64,000 bases of DNA, taken from positions 434,001 through 498,000 of the forward strand of contig JACAAK010000009.1 in assembly GCA_025093985.1 (NCBI GenBank), given 5' to 3'. A program made the translations under genes and the position numbers. This DNA comes from Calvatia gigantea. Lineage: Eukaryota > Basidiomycota > Agaricomycetes > Agaricales > Lycoperdaceae. Positions 35,189 to 47,103 of the stretch are shown piece after piece. Numbering within the stretch: position 1 is the first letter of the stretch; every line of letters begins with the position of its first letter. The notes under the pieces were generated by a model. It was not told where the DNA came from. It saw only the letters and a program-made list of their open reading frames with translations, and ran no database searches.

Positions 35189-37110
35189 ATGTCTAGCCAA
35201 AACAGTTGGAAAGGCATTCCCCCGGAAATAGTTGACCAAATCTTAGGGTACTGCGATGAACCATCCCTTCTCGTCCTTGGTCGGGTTAACTATCAACTCA
35301 ACTTCTGCGCCCTCTCTCGATATTTTGCTCAGCTTGGGAAACTCTTCCTATTGGTATAAGTACATCGAGGGCGGCAGACACATGCGCGCTTTACGGACCG
35401 CTTTATGGCTTCCTAAGGCTGTCCGGCATATCGATTACTACTACCTCCCACCCGGTGCTCGTTACTCCCGATATATCAGCGACCTCCGTCATATGACAAT
35501 ATTCATCCACCAAATGCCGAAGCTTGTATCGTTGCGAGTCGACTCAGGCTGTATTGCAGATGGAGGGACCGTTAATGGACAATCTCACCGCGATGTTTGG
35601 AACAGACTATTCACGGCGGCTGTTTCGAAGGGATGCAAGATTTTGAAAGTAGAGGAAGATGGCATAAATATTTATGAGGAATTATTCTTGTCTCCCAAGC
35701 CGTCGGTAAGCCTCCGTGACTCAATCTTACAACCTGGATCCAGGTTTTTCCGTACTTTTGGCCGAGCCCCGGCGCTCGAACGCACACTGATTGGATATCT
35801 GAACCCACCCTTTCTTCCCTCGCGAAGTGCAAGGGTGGGTAAGCAACTCTTGCGGGAAGTCGAAGTATATGGGTCCTCTATCCCGCGCTTAATATCTCAC
35901 ACGATCCTGACTTCACTTACTCGTGTCTCTCTCACAAATCTGAGCGTCAAGGACCAAAAGAAGTTAAAGAACATTTTTGATGACATTCATTTCAGCAGAC
36001 TCCAGTCCTTCACCTTCTTCAACGGCTGGCCGCCTTCACCCATCATTTTCTTGAAATTCCTTCAACGCCATCACCAAGCTCTGGTCGATTTGGACCTCAA
36101 TGTCAAGTTCCGGGAAAACCAGATATGGTCACCGACAAAATGGTCATTGTGGTGCCGCCCACCAACACTCCCCAATCTTCAAAAGATCCAGATGTTTCCT
36201 GATACCCTTCGGTGGTTGGTGCCGGATTTCCGTCGTCAATGTCCGATGCTCCGTTCCGTTACACTTAAGGGCGATCCATGGTCTAATGAAGATACCCTGT
36301 GGCCCTGCGAACACAAGGTGTGATTATATCCATCTTGAACGACCTCCACCCCTCTCCCTTTTTGGTTTGGCCACTGGAGGTCGAGATAAGGCTTCCTCTT
36401 GGCAATCCGTCCTGGGTATCAAAGTTATGTACGGCTGCAACACATCCGTGTTGGTCGAGGGTGAAAGTGCTCAAACTTGAGGATACAAGGGCCTCTTACC
36501 CTGCCCACTCTATTCCTAGCATTCTGATCGACTGGCTCTCGACCTTTCCTTCCCTAGAGTATCTAGAAATCAGCTCCCTAATGGAGGTGTTCGGGAAAGA
36601 GTTTGTTGAGTCGCTCGCTGTGAGGTGCCCGAGATTCAAAACTTTAGGGACCACTTATTATCCTTTGCATGCTGATAATAGATTCGGTCAACAGTGGAAA
36701 ATGTGGGTTGTGCAAGATGGAAGAGTTAGAAGTTATTCTACTCATCGCATTGGGTGACTCTATTAAGGGCAGTGTTACGGTGGCCCATAGCCGGTCCTCG
36801 ATTCATAGATAATTAGAATCCCCTTAATCTTGGTGGTGCACGCGCAAGCGTGAGGATTATTCAATTGAACTTTTGTGTACTCCCGTCATGGAATAAACCG
36901 ATACTTACACTCTACTTATCCTGTGACAGTCTTGTCTCATCATACCCTCGTTTGGGAAATGAGGCAGGTCAAAGCCAATGGGCCGCCGTTGAATTCAGCC
37001 GATCCACTATCCATGGATCCGAATGCCAACCCAGCTGCTTCCCATTCACCGATCAACCCAGTGATCCTCCGCCAACCCAAACACTGACTCGCTACTCCTG
37101 TGGCAGTTAA
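34975..37110 (+). repeat. Tandem duplication, unit 1
   Basis: Unit 1 of a direct duplication of about 2.3 kb comprising 5' flank, F-box gene and 3' flank. It matches 37290-39500. Landmarks are the shared promoter words, the F-box ORF, and the 3' flank GTGAGGATTATTCAATTGAAC (about 36850) against GAGGATTATCCAATTGAAC (about 39199). Confidence 0.75.
35189..36757 (+). pseudogene. F-box paralogue 1, frameshifted
   Basis: Starts MSSQNSWKGIPPEIVDQILG (F-box) and carries an LRR-like alpha/beta region with LRVDSG, LTSLTRVSLTNL, LPNLQKIQMFP, LRSVTLKGDP and WLSTFPSLEYLEISSL. This composition is typical of Agaricomycete F-box/LRR-type proteins, which as a family are thought to select targets for SCF ubiquitination. 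Compared with paralogue 2, about 40 nt after RYFAQ are replaced or lost (around 35330-35380), changing frame, and a second frame change lies near 36315. The downstream frame is otherwise long and open, so loss is recent or partly due to sequence error. Most of the protein is still encoded in the 35256-36323 frame. Confidence 0.75.
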
Positions 37111-37526
37111 TCAGGGTCCTGGGAAGGACGATACCAGCTCTACTGAAACTAATCGCATGAAGAACATAATAGCTCCGTCCCAGCTTTGTGACAAGCTTTG
37201 CGGTGTTGCCCTGTAACCATTGGGTCTTAGGGCCGTAAGGCGTCAAGGAGAACGAGTTCAAGAACACAACGATTGTGAATATCAACGTCACTGAACAACA
37301 TGAAGATTAAGTCCTCTGAGGCGGACTACCCCTTTCTATAACATCAAAGCACAGGACAGCACGAAGGAGAATAAGTCATCATGTGAAGCTTGAAGCTTGA
37401 AGCTTGAAGGGTCCTGCAGTTGCACGTGATATGTAAGACAGTCCACGGTCCCCCCTACACAGCCACATCTCCCCAAGGTGTAAGGACTTGAAAGTTCAAC
37501 GTTTCGACAACAGAGCGACTGCAGCC
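36758..37526. other. Flanks between F-box paralogues 1 and 2
   Basis: Holds the 3' flank of unit 1 and the 5' flank of unit 2. A short run of GAAGCTT repeats (about 37384-37407) lies in the promoter region of paralogue 2. No extra gene. Confidence 0.5.
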
Positions 37527-39500
37527 ATGTCTTGCCAAAACAGTTGGACGGACATTCCTCCGGAAATAGTTGACCAAATTTTAGGATACTGTGACAGACC
37601 ATCCCTTCTCGTCCTCGGTAGGGTCAACCATCAACTCAACTTCCGCGCCCTCGCCCGATATTTTGCTCAGCAAATCATGGGTGATGTCATCCAACTTCCC
37701 CCAAAACTTTCCTCGGAAAACTGTTTTTTAGAGAATAGGTTCGGGAAGAACGACGACCCCATACATGCTTTACGAACCGCTTTATGGCTTCCCAGGATCG
37801 TCCAGCACATCAATTACTGCCTCGAACGCGGTGGCAAATACGACCACTATGTCAACGATCTCCGTGACCTCACAACATTCATCCACCGAATGCCGAAGCT
37901 TGTATCACTGCGCGTACACTCAGGCTTTATTGAACATGGAAGGATCGTTAACGAGCAATCCCACCATGACGTTTGGGACAGACTATTTGCGGCGGCCATC
38001 TTGAAGGGATGCGAGATTTTGGAAGTAAAGGAAGAAGGCATATTTATTCGCGATGGATTTTCTTTGCCTCTCGGGCGGTCCACAAGTCCCCGGGCCTCAA
38101 TTTTACGACCTGAGACTTGGCTTTTCGACATCTTCGATTGGGCTTCGACACCTGAACAAACTATTGGATCTCTAGACCCATCCTCTCTCTTCTCTCCGCA
38201 GAGTGCAAGTACGGCTAGGCCAATCTTGCGGGAGGTCCAAATATATGGATCTTCCATCCCACCATTAACCCCCCCTTCGGTCCTGACTTCAATTACTCGG
38301 CTTTCTCTAATGAACATGAATGTCTGGGACCAAAATAAGTTCAAGGAGTACTTCGATCGCATTTATTTCAGCTTTCTCGAATCCTTTACCTTCTCCAGCT
38401 GCTGGCCGCCTTCGCCCACCATCTTCTTAACATTCCTTTCCCGCCATCAAACTCTCGTTGACTTGGACCTCGATGTCAGCCTCCGGGAACGCCAGATATG
38501 GCCACTGAAAATGTAGTCATCATGGCGGCGTCCACTTATATTACCCAATCTTCAAAATCTGCGTATGCTCCCCGAAGCTTTTCAATGGTTTGAACAGGAT
38601 CTTCGTCAATGTCCGAAACTCCGTTCTATTACACTGAAAGACGACCGGTGGTCTGTTGGGGGTAACTTGTCGCCCCGCGAACCGCAGGATGTCATTAGAT
38701 CTGTTTTGGACAACCTTCACTCTTCTCTCTCCATGACTTGGCCACTCGAGGTCGAGATAAGGCTTCCTCTGGGCGATCCACTCTGGGTATCAAAGTTGTG
38801 TCCGGTCGCAACACATCCGGGCTGGTCGAGGGTGAAAGTGCTCAAACTCGAGGATACCAGTTACTCCGTCCGAAACCCTATTCCTGGCATTCTAGTCAAC
38901 TGGCTTTCGACCTTTCCTTCCTTGGAGTACCTGGAAATCAGCTCCCTAATGAAGGTGCTCAGGAAAGAGTTTGTTGAGCCACTCGTAGCGAGGTGTCCGA
39001 GACTTAGGTCTTTGGAAACCATGTATTACCCTTTACATGCCAGTGGACCCGGCCAACGGTGGGTTGTGCAGGATGGACGAGTTGGAAGTCATTTTATCAA
39101 CCGTGTTGGACAACTCTATTCAGGTAACTGTCACGGTAGCCCATAGCCACTCCTTGATTCATAGAATCTCTCTTATCTCAGTAATGCATGTGCAAGCATG
39201 AGGATTATCCAATTGAACTCCTGTGCACTCAAGGAATAAACCGATTTTGCCCTGTATCCCATGGTGGTCTTTTTCCATCGTGCCCTCGTTTGGGAGGTGA
39301 GGCAAGTGAAAAGCAATCGGTCACTGTTGAATCCAGACGACCCGCTGCACATGGATCTGAATGCAACCCAGCTGCTTCCTATTCACTGATCAACCTGCCA
39401 GTCCCCCGCTATCTCAAGCACCCACCACCCCCCTGTCACTTGCTCAGGGTCCCGGGAAGGACGATGATGGCTCCGCTGAAACTAGTCACAAGGAGAACGT
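37290..39500 (+). repeat. Tandem duplication, unit 2
   Basis: Second copy of the 2.3-kb unit described at 34975-37110, in direct orientation, with similarity extending on both sides of the coding region. Confidence 0.75.
37527..39146 (+). pseudogene. F-box paralogue 2, one nonsense codon
   Basis: A 540-codon frame starting MSCQNSWTDIPPEIVDQILG is open to the end except for one TAG at about 38514, where paralogues 1 and 3 have TGG. The F-box is at residues 5-45; the rest is the same LRR-like architecture as paralogue 1 (LTSITRLSLMNM, TFPSLEYLEISSL), ending near 39146. Downstream of the stop the frame stays open for about 210 codons, so a single G-to-A change is the only visible lesion. Read as is, the product would be a 329-residue truncated protein keeping the F-box. 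Confidence 0.8.
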
Positions 39501-40405
39501 AGCTCCATTCTAGCTAGTCAATTTCGCATGGAAGCGGCAAGCTTTGCGGTGAAGTTGCCCAGAAGCATTATTTTGGTCTTGGGATTGTAACGTAAGGTGT
39601 GCGTCACTCCATAGAACAAGTCCCAGACGCTTTCCTGCTCAACCAACTTCAGCGCCAGCGAAAGCTATTTTTAGCCTGTCCTTAGACCCAAATTCGTGGG
39701 TTATGGTAGTACCTCACTTAAGCTGCTTGTAAAGGTCAACTGGTTCGAATACATGTCATACCGAGCATCATCGTCACACTAAACCCGACAATACTAACAT
39801 CTTGTTGCGACCATCAGCTGAATCAATGCGACTCCATTGACCCATGCACGGACCCCGGCCAACACCGCCCATAAGATATAGATGACGGTATCACGATGGC
39901 GTGGCTTATGATACCATGTGTCAAAGGCTCCATTTGTAATGAAGGGGATATTCGAGACGTCTGTCGTTGTTAGCTAAGGGTATTTTGAGTAACAACATGT
40001 GGTGGTATATCATGGTTATTATGAGAGCTTCAGAGCTCTCATATTGCAGACTTGGTTATAGAGCGTGGCGCAAAACTGAGCTTAGGCTGTTCTGGTCGTA
40101 TTCATTTATTCGTCACCTCTCTTACCCGATTCTTTTTGTGAGTCTAGTGGACGATGCTGGCATCAACTTCCATTGGAGCACAGCCTGAAGCCGAAAGTCA
40201 TATACTTACCTCAAATGATCTGAAAAACTTCTGGAGCGTACGGCAGCTTGTGTTGTCCATTCCGGCTTTCAGGTCCTCCATAGCGGCGTAGAGGGAATTC
40301 GTTCTGGGAGTATACATTATAACCGCCTTCAAACCTTTGGACATAAAAGCCCCTCCTCGCATGAGTATTTCATACTCAAACCCTCAGACTGGCAAACAAT
40401 GTCCC
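39147..40405. other. Spacer upstream of beta-trefoil gene
   Basis: The first part is the 3' flank of F-box unit 2. From about 39885 it matches 47580 onward, the region upstream of the second beta-trefoil copy. A TATA-like ACATTATAACC (about 40313) lies about 90 bp upstream of the chosen start. No other gene. Confidence 0.5.
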
Positions 40406-41105
40406 ATGTACGGGATTCTTTTTCCTGCACTACTACTTATCGCTCACTCAATTCTTGGACAGCCGATTAAAGAAGGCGTTTATTGGATCAGCCTCCACAA
40501 TGATGTGGCTAAAGCTGAGCGTGTAGCGGCTCTTCATGGCAATAACCTCGTTAAGATCTTCGGTGATGACCTTCCTGTGGCATTTTCCTACAAAATTGTA
40601 TGTCTTTAAATCTGGTACCCGAGCAGGTCAGAGACAGACCTAAGTTTTTAACGACTTGCAGTGGCGCGTCATGAATTCTGGCCACGGTTACATATTTCAG
40701 AACGTTGCCACTGGTAAATACGCCTACGCACCTGACCTGGTGAACATCGCTTCCCTAATACACTCAAACATGATCAGAAACTAATCATCATATCTATAGT
40801 CTACGAATGCTCTGGTTCGCTTAGATGACAGGAAGTTCACGACTTTCGATATTCAACCTGACGGCACGGGCATCTGGCGCGTCGTCGTGCCTGACTATAA
40901 CCTGGGTTGGACCAAACTTGATCTCCTTGGGCAGAAGGTGCCAGGCTGCGTGAGTAACGGGAGCTTGGTCGGACTAACAGTGCCCTGCTAACTTTAAATA
41001 CACATGGGTAAAATAGATCAAACTCTCTGGTTCTGAAGGTAGCGACAACCAGAAGTTTACCTTCCAACCTCATGCGGGTCCTTAAGCTTGTTCCTTGTGC
41101 GCGAC
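39885..41105 (+). repeat. Beta-trefoil segmental duplication, copy 1
   Basis: About 1.2 kb of promoter plus gene, similar to 47578-48825. Shared landmarks upstream include GGGTATTTTGAGT, GGTTATTA(T/C)GAGAGCTT and the AAAAGCCCCTCC box just before the first ATG. Confidence 0.8.
40406..41085 (+). CDS. Secreted beta-trefoil protein (protease-inhibitor/lectin-like)
   Basis: Exons 40406-40597, 40662-40739, 40800-40949 and 41017-41085 join in phase 0 to give 162 residues. The chosen start gives a signal peptide (MYGILFPALLLIAHSILG) before PIKEGVYWISL; an in-frame ATG at 40361 would add 15 residues. The mature part shows three related segments with spaced aromatic/Gln motifs (YIFQNVATGKY, FTTFDIQPDG, KFTFQPH), as in small beta-trefoil proteins of mushrooms such as I66/cospin-type protease inhibitors and ricin-B-like lectins. 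Those are often defence proteins against nematodes or insects; that role is not shown here. No specific reactive loop or sugar site can be read. It is bracketed by F-box paralogues 2 and 3, and a decayed copy lies at 48.1 kb. Confidence 0.7.
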
Positions 41106-41379
41106 TGTAGTTATTATCTTTGGCTCTAAAATTGCGATTGAATGAAACGCGACTGAAACTATGTGACTTCAACCTTGTGGGGGATCAAGAAAAATGGTAT
41201 CGTGCCTTGACCGTGCCTCTTTGAGTGTTGCAAATGAAGCGAGCGTCGGCATATGTATATTGTTGTCTTTTCCCGACAAGTTGCATTACGTAGGACGGGA
41301 GTTCCTGTACAGCCGCCTTTCAACGTTAAGGAACACTAAGAGGTAAATCTAGAGACTCGACGACAAGACAACCACAACC

Positions 41380-43616
41380 ATGGTCATGTCGAGTCAGACT
41401 ACTTGGGCAGACATTCCTCCAGAAGTTATTGACAAAATACTGGGATACTGTGATAGATCATCGCTTCTTGTTCTCGGCCAAGTCAGCCATCAGCTCAACT
41501 TCTGCGCCCTCTCCCAATATTTCGCCCAGCAAATCACGGGAAATGTAATACAACTCCCTGTCAGATTCTCCCCGGAAAACCTTTTCCTGGATCGAATGCA
41601 GGAAGACGGTCCCATGCGCGCCCTACACGCCGCCTTATGGCTTCCCAGGAGCATCCAGCATATCGATTACTGTCTCGCATTCTCTACCAAATATGACCAC
41701 TATATCAATGACCTTCGCTATCTCACCGCGTTTATCCACCGAATGCCAGAGCTTGTGTCACTGCGCGTCGATTCTGGTATCGTTAGGGCTAGTACAGACG
41801 GTATGGTCGTTGAAGAGCAACCTCACTACCACGTTTGACGAATTATTTGCGGTGGCAATTTTGAAGGGATGTGAAGTTTTGGAAGTGAGGGAAAAAGGTA
41901 TAACTTTTTTGTGGAGGGAATCACTTTTGCCTCCCAGACCGTCTGTGGGTCTTTGTGCCTCGATTTTAAGATCGGGATCCCGACTTATCCCCACCTTCGG
42001 TCGAGGTCTGACCCCTAACTTTGCAATTGCTGCCCTTGACTCTTTTCTCCCTCCGGGTCACCAAATTGCAGCGGTGGTTAGCCATTCTTGCAGGAAGTCC
42101 GGATAGACGGAGACAGTCTCAGAAATTCGCCAATGTTGTTGCGTGGTGTCCTGACGCAGCACGCCGCCTCAATCACTCGACTCTCTTTGATGAATCTGGG
42201 CACCCATGACGAAGTAAAGTTGAAGGAATTGTTCGATTGTATTTATTTCGCTGCTCTCAAATCCTTCGTCTTTCCAACGATCGGCCAGTATTCCTTTCTC
42301 GCCACTCAACCCTCATCGACCCGGACCTCAATGCTGACTTCCGAGAACACCAAACATGGTCACCGCAAAAATGGTCGTTATGGCGGCCCACACCAACATT
42401 CCCCAATCTTCAGCATCTGGGGATGTTCCCCGAGGCCCTTCGCTGGTTGATACCTGATTTTCGTCGATGTCCCAACCTCCGTTCCATCGCACTCAAGGGT
42501 GATGGCCAGTCTTTTGGTGATACGCTAGGGACTTGCAAACCGCAAGACATAATAAGGTCATGTGGAGATCGGACGGCACCTGACACTGAAAAGTGTCATG
42601 TACGCGTCCTCCTCCCAACACTCCACTTCACCGATGACGCCGTTCACTTCCGAGAACGATGACCAAGACACCGACCCCGAAAATCCCATTTCCGAGCCAT
42701 CCAAAAGTCCGGATCATACACGATTTCCTAATTCGGAAGTCCCGATCACGGAAGCCAACCTCCGAACTCCACCTCGCCTGCCCGTGCTTCTCATTTCCGA
42801 CTCTAAAAACCTACGGACCGCTTTCCTATTCACCTTTAAGCTTTTTTTTACATTCCTCATAATTTAGAATCTCATAGAATAAGTTTCCGGCCCGTTTTTA
42901 TCCCCACTCAGTATGTTTCCTGTGTTTCTTTCTCTAAAATTTACATTCTACCCCTTGTAATACACGCGCACAGACCAACTCTGTGTCTATAAAACCTGTA
43001 TACTACATGGTAGTCAGGTAGCTACGAATTTCCCAGTCTCCGATCTCTCGAACTTTCTGTCTACAGCTTTAATCTATCTCTTTTCTCTTTCTGATCTCGT
43101 CTCGACGCCCGAATCGCCACGCAATTGTAAACGCTGCCTCCCGAACGTTCGTTCTCTTGATCTCCACCTTACCTGTTTCTCTCCAACAATTCCCTCGGTC
43201 GAGAACAACGTCAGACGGACGCTGACGTGCTCGCTATCCTAGCCGTAGCCCCCCCCTTCAGTCAATCTTGAATGACCTTCATGCCTTTCCCTCCATGATC
43301 TGGCCGCTAAAAGTCAAGATCACGGTTCCCCTGGAAAGTTCGCACTGGCTATCAAAAGTTGTATATTATCGGAGACAGAGAAACACACCTTTGCTGGTCG
43401 AGAGTGGATGAACTTAGGCTCAAGGATCCCAGGCTTGGCATCTGGCCTGGCATCCACCTTAACGCTCAGTTCGACGTTCTGGTCAATTGGCTTTCGACAT
43501 TTCCTTCCCTGGAATGCCTGGAAATTGGCTCTACGGCATATGTACTGGGGGAGGAGTTTGTTAAGGCCGTCGCAGCGAGGTGCCCGAAGTTCAAGTCTTT
43601 TGGACTTGCTTAACCT
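41380..43616 (+). pseudogene. F-box paralogue 3, broken by LTR
   Basis: Begins MVMSSQTTWADIPPEVIDKILG and aligns with paralogues 1 and 2. The frame ends at HYHV (41838), where two bases are missing relative to paralogue 2, continues in another frame (41850-42070), and shifts again. At 42560 it is interrupted by a 700-bp solo LTR and resumes at 43261 with ILNDLHAFPSMIWPL. The C-terminus (WLSTFPSLECLEIGS, CPKFKSFGLA) ends at about 43616. The gene was clearly continuous before the insertion. Confidence 0.85.
42561..43260 (+). mobile_element. Solo LTR inside F-box paralogue 3
   Basis: The 700-bp insert begins TGTGGAGATCGG and ends CCCCCCTTCA (TG...CA) and is flanked by the 4-bp direct repeat GTCA (42557-42560 and 43261-43264). 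Removing it with one repeat restores the F-box reading frame across the junction (IIRS then ILNDL). A TATA-like TCTATAAAACC (about 42988) sits inside. No internal gag or pol is present, so it is a solo LTR left by recombination. Superfamily is not determined; it does not resemble the 985-1380 candidate. Confidence 0.85.
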
Positions 43617-44337
43617 ACTTTCCACGTTAAAATCGGTCGAGAGTGGGAAGTGTGGGTCGTGCAGGATGGAAGAGTTGAAAGTCACACTGTTCGCCGCCCG
43701 GGATGAACCTAGCACAGGCACTGCGACTTACGGTTACCCCTCGATTTACCAATCTTCGGAATTTCTCCAACCCGGCTAGTACGCCCGGGGATATGGCCTA
43801 GGGTGAACCCTTGAGTTCTCAATAATTGCGAAACAAAATTGTATCCACTTCCATATTTTGTGCCATCTGCTTCGCTCATCGTCCCACCACCCAGCTCTTA
43901 CTACCCTCTATAGTTTTTTATTCGATTATAAAGCCACCTAGTCTCTTATTCCGGAAAAATAAAATAAAATAAAAAATAATAATAAAAGGAAAAAGAGAAG
44001 GGAAGAAAAACCAACAGTCCAGGATGACATTATGAATACCACTTACCAGGTACATCATTCCTTTACCTTCCGTAGGCGCAAGGCCTAGATCCATCCGGAT
44101 CCATCCGCTTCCCCGACTCATTTTTGTTTACTCCCATCCTTAAAATACCGGGGATCATTGGACTCTTTAAGCTGTACTCTTCACTACCCGCTCACACCCC
44201 TTAGGGTCTCTCCATCCTCTCCCCCTTGAGCTTTGGTTTCCGTGCATTCGGGCTCATTTCTTGGGAGTTGCTCTGCTACCTTTTTACTTTTGTGTTGGGT
44301 TTGATCTGCCTGATCAGGCCCGTTCCAACGCCTCCCA
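43617..44337. other. Spacer between F-box paralogue 3 and NLR-D
   Basis: Contains an A-rich run (AATAAAATAAAATAAAA, about 43957-43973) and no recognised gene. Confidence 0.45.
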
Positions 44338-47103
44338 GTGCTCAGCCTCTCCTCCAACAATGCCCAAAAGTCAACAAAAAAAGGTCCGCCCTGCAACTGG
44401 TCACGTTCCACTGCCAACTCTCAGTCAGGTTCGGCGACTGGCTCCCAGCCCCGTTCTGCCGTGGGCCCCGAACCTCGCACTCTGATGAACCCCCAAACAA
44501 GCTTGCCAACGAATTCTCAATCATGTTCTACAGTAAACCCTCAATCACGTTCGACAATGGGTCCCAATTGCGTTCCACCGTCAACTCTCAATCAAATTCT
44601 CCTTTAAGAGGATCAGGTAATAATTCCCGCCGTTCTGCCATCAATCAACCAGTGACCAAGGATGTATTTCGCCCGGGTAGCGAAAATTGTAAGTACTGTC
44701 AAATCCCAGACTTCACTTGGAGGAGGCCGGGCTAACAAATGAGAAGCAATGAACTTGCTCGTTATTCCTGCTGCTGGGTCCGGGGGTTGATTCCTTAACT
44801 CTTATCCCACCACGACCTCTTAATTTTCTGTAGGTCCTACAAGCGGAGCCTTCAACAACGCCCACCACGTTGTCCTCAACCAACCAACCTTTATAGATGT
44901 AGTTCACCAAACGAGAAGGACGGTAAATATTGATAATCAGACTCTGAAATGGGGCATGAGCTAACGAGCAAAAAAAAAAAAGCCGTCGATCTACTCATTC
45001 GGAACATTATCTCTGGTGCTCAATTCGACTCAGGCGAACGATATCCTCCCCCACGTTGTCACCCCAGCACCAGACTCGATATCTCCGAGAAACTACTTTC
45101 ATGGATGAAGGATCTGACACCCAAGCACAAAATTATCTGGCTTCATGGGCCTGCTGGTGTTGGCAAGTCAGCGTTATCCAGACACTTGCGGGGTTCGAAG
45201 CAAACGCCCCAGCCTCCATTTTGGGTGCCACCATTTTCTTCTCAAGGCACGACGGGCGCGACGACCCGCAACGTGCCATCATCACCATCGCCTACCAACT
45301 CGCCGTCAAACACTCAACATACCACACGTATGTCGTGGAACTACTCAAGCTGGATCCCCTATTGGTCACGAAATCCCGTGTGGAGCAATTCAAGTGGCTC
45401 ATCGTCAAGCCTTTTGCCAAAAAGAGGCTACTACAGGTGCCCCACTGGACTGTCTTGATTACTCTCGATGGGCTCGACGAGTGTAACGGCGAATTGGCGC
45501 AGCGCGAAATCATCTTACTCATTGGCGAGTTTTGCCTTCAGTGCCCAGCTACTCCCCTCGCTTGGGTCATCTCCAGTCGACCAGAACCTCAAATCCACAC
45601 TGCCTTTTCTTACCAGGACGTCAGGGGGGGCTTCCTGGAGATAGACATGCCAGTTGACTCTGACCAGGCCTGTGCTGACGTTGAGCATTACTTACGTGAC
45701 AAGTTCACTGAAATCAGAGAGGACTACTTGATGTCTTTCTCCTCAACTCAACAGTCGCCAACAGAAACAGACTTCACAAAAAGCGCCAAACGCTCCTCCG
45801 GCCTGTTTGCTTTTGCTAGCACTGTTGTCCGTTTCACCGATGACGCTGAAACCGCCAATCCCGTCGCGCAATTGCAGAAGGTCATGGATGTCCTTGAATC
45901 CGCATCGTCACCTGCCGCAGGAAATGCACCGTTCGCTGCCCTTGATGCACTCTACACCTCCGTTATGTCCACAGTATCTCCTAAAGTATTGCCGATAGCT
46001 CGTAGACTATTGATGGTCAAACGCGGTTGCAACTCTCTCATTGAAGCCAGCAACATCCTCTCAATCAACCAAGCTGATACATACAGTGCACTTCGGAAAC
46101 TCCATTCTGTCCTTGATATTCCACCACCCGAAAAGGCACACAGCATGAACATCCGAACTTTTCATAAGTCCTTTGATGACTATCTGGAGTCTCCATCTCG
46201 TTCCGGCTCATACTGGATGGGTGAATTCGAAGTGAGGAGTGTTAGACGTCCTGCGTGCACCCGAATTTTGCTAGAAGCACATAATACTGGTGTGTCCTCG
46301 TTTTTCAATTGTTTGTGGAAGGCTGTACAAATGTACCATCAGCTGAATCCACCGTTCACAATTCGAGCATCAACATTTCTTGGCCTGATAGGGATGCGGG
46401 AATACAGCAGAAAACGCTTTTCTTCCTGTCACTAGTATTCGTGCTACAGGGTTGGATTGCTAGGGCTGACGATCTGGACGGACTTCGCTCTTTCTTCCAG
46501 GGTATTGATTATGCAAGTTTCGGATCCCTCTTCCCGACGCCCAAGGCCATGTCTCGAACCCTGGACCTTTACCTTGCACCAGTTGGGTGTTGCTTATTTT
46601 CACTGTACTTAGTATCTGCAACGATGGCCGCTGAGGTATGATGTAGCCTCTTCTGCCCTATCTCAGGGAATGGAGAGCTCTCGCGCCTGTCCAAGTTCGA
46701 TCTTTAGATTTGGATTCCATTAGCTCCGACGAACCGACTTATACGTTTTATGACAGGCGCCCACCGGCTCAGAAGGGTAAATCAAAGTGGGAGAGGGCTG
46801 ACCCTCCCTCCAGCGTCGAACTGCGGGTGCTTTATCCTGTAAGTAACCTGAAATGGCTTATATGGACCGTTCATGATACGCACGAATTTAGATTGGCAAG
46901 CGAGAATCAGAAGGCGTTGGCATCGGAAGATAGCTACTTGGCGAGATGAGCCAGAGTGGGAAGCTCACGTCCGTCGACATATAACCAGTCTCGCGCTATC
47001 TCATACTGCGATTGTAATGGGTAGAGGTAACAAGAGCTGTATTATCATCAGTGTAGATGTGCCATCATCGATTTACATACTTCCTTATAGACCATCTGAA
47101 TAG
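44338..47103 (+). pseudogene. NLR-D: NACHT STAND NTPase, frameshifted
   Basis: Fourth NLR paralogue. Inferred exons are about 44338-44688 (N/Q/S repeat exon), 44834-44922 (GAFNNAHHVVLNQPTFID), about 44992-46581 (NACHT region), 46647-46838 and about 46895-47103 (WHRKIATWRDEPEW to YILPYRPSE). P-loop GPAGVGKS and Walker B TLDGLDE are intact. All lesions seen are small indels: 1-nt losses near 44562 (repeat exon), 44905 (motif exon) and 45173 (directly after the P-loop Lys-Ser), near 46290, and at the last splice junction. No nonsense substitutions were noticed in the 45173-46290 frame, which is open for over 370 codons. Given surplus-base frameshifts in core genes nearby, sequence error is a live alternative to true decay. 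Confidence 0.8.

Noticed and set aside
39720..39780. GGTTCGAATAC resembling a tRNA T-arm B box
   Set aside because: No acceptor, D or anticodon arm can be folded around it.
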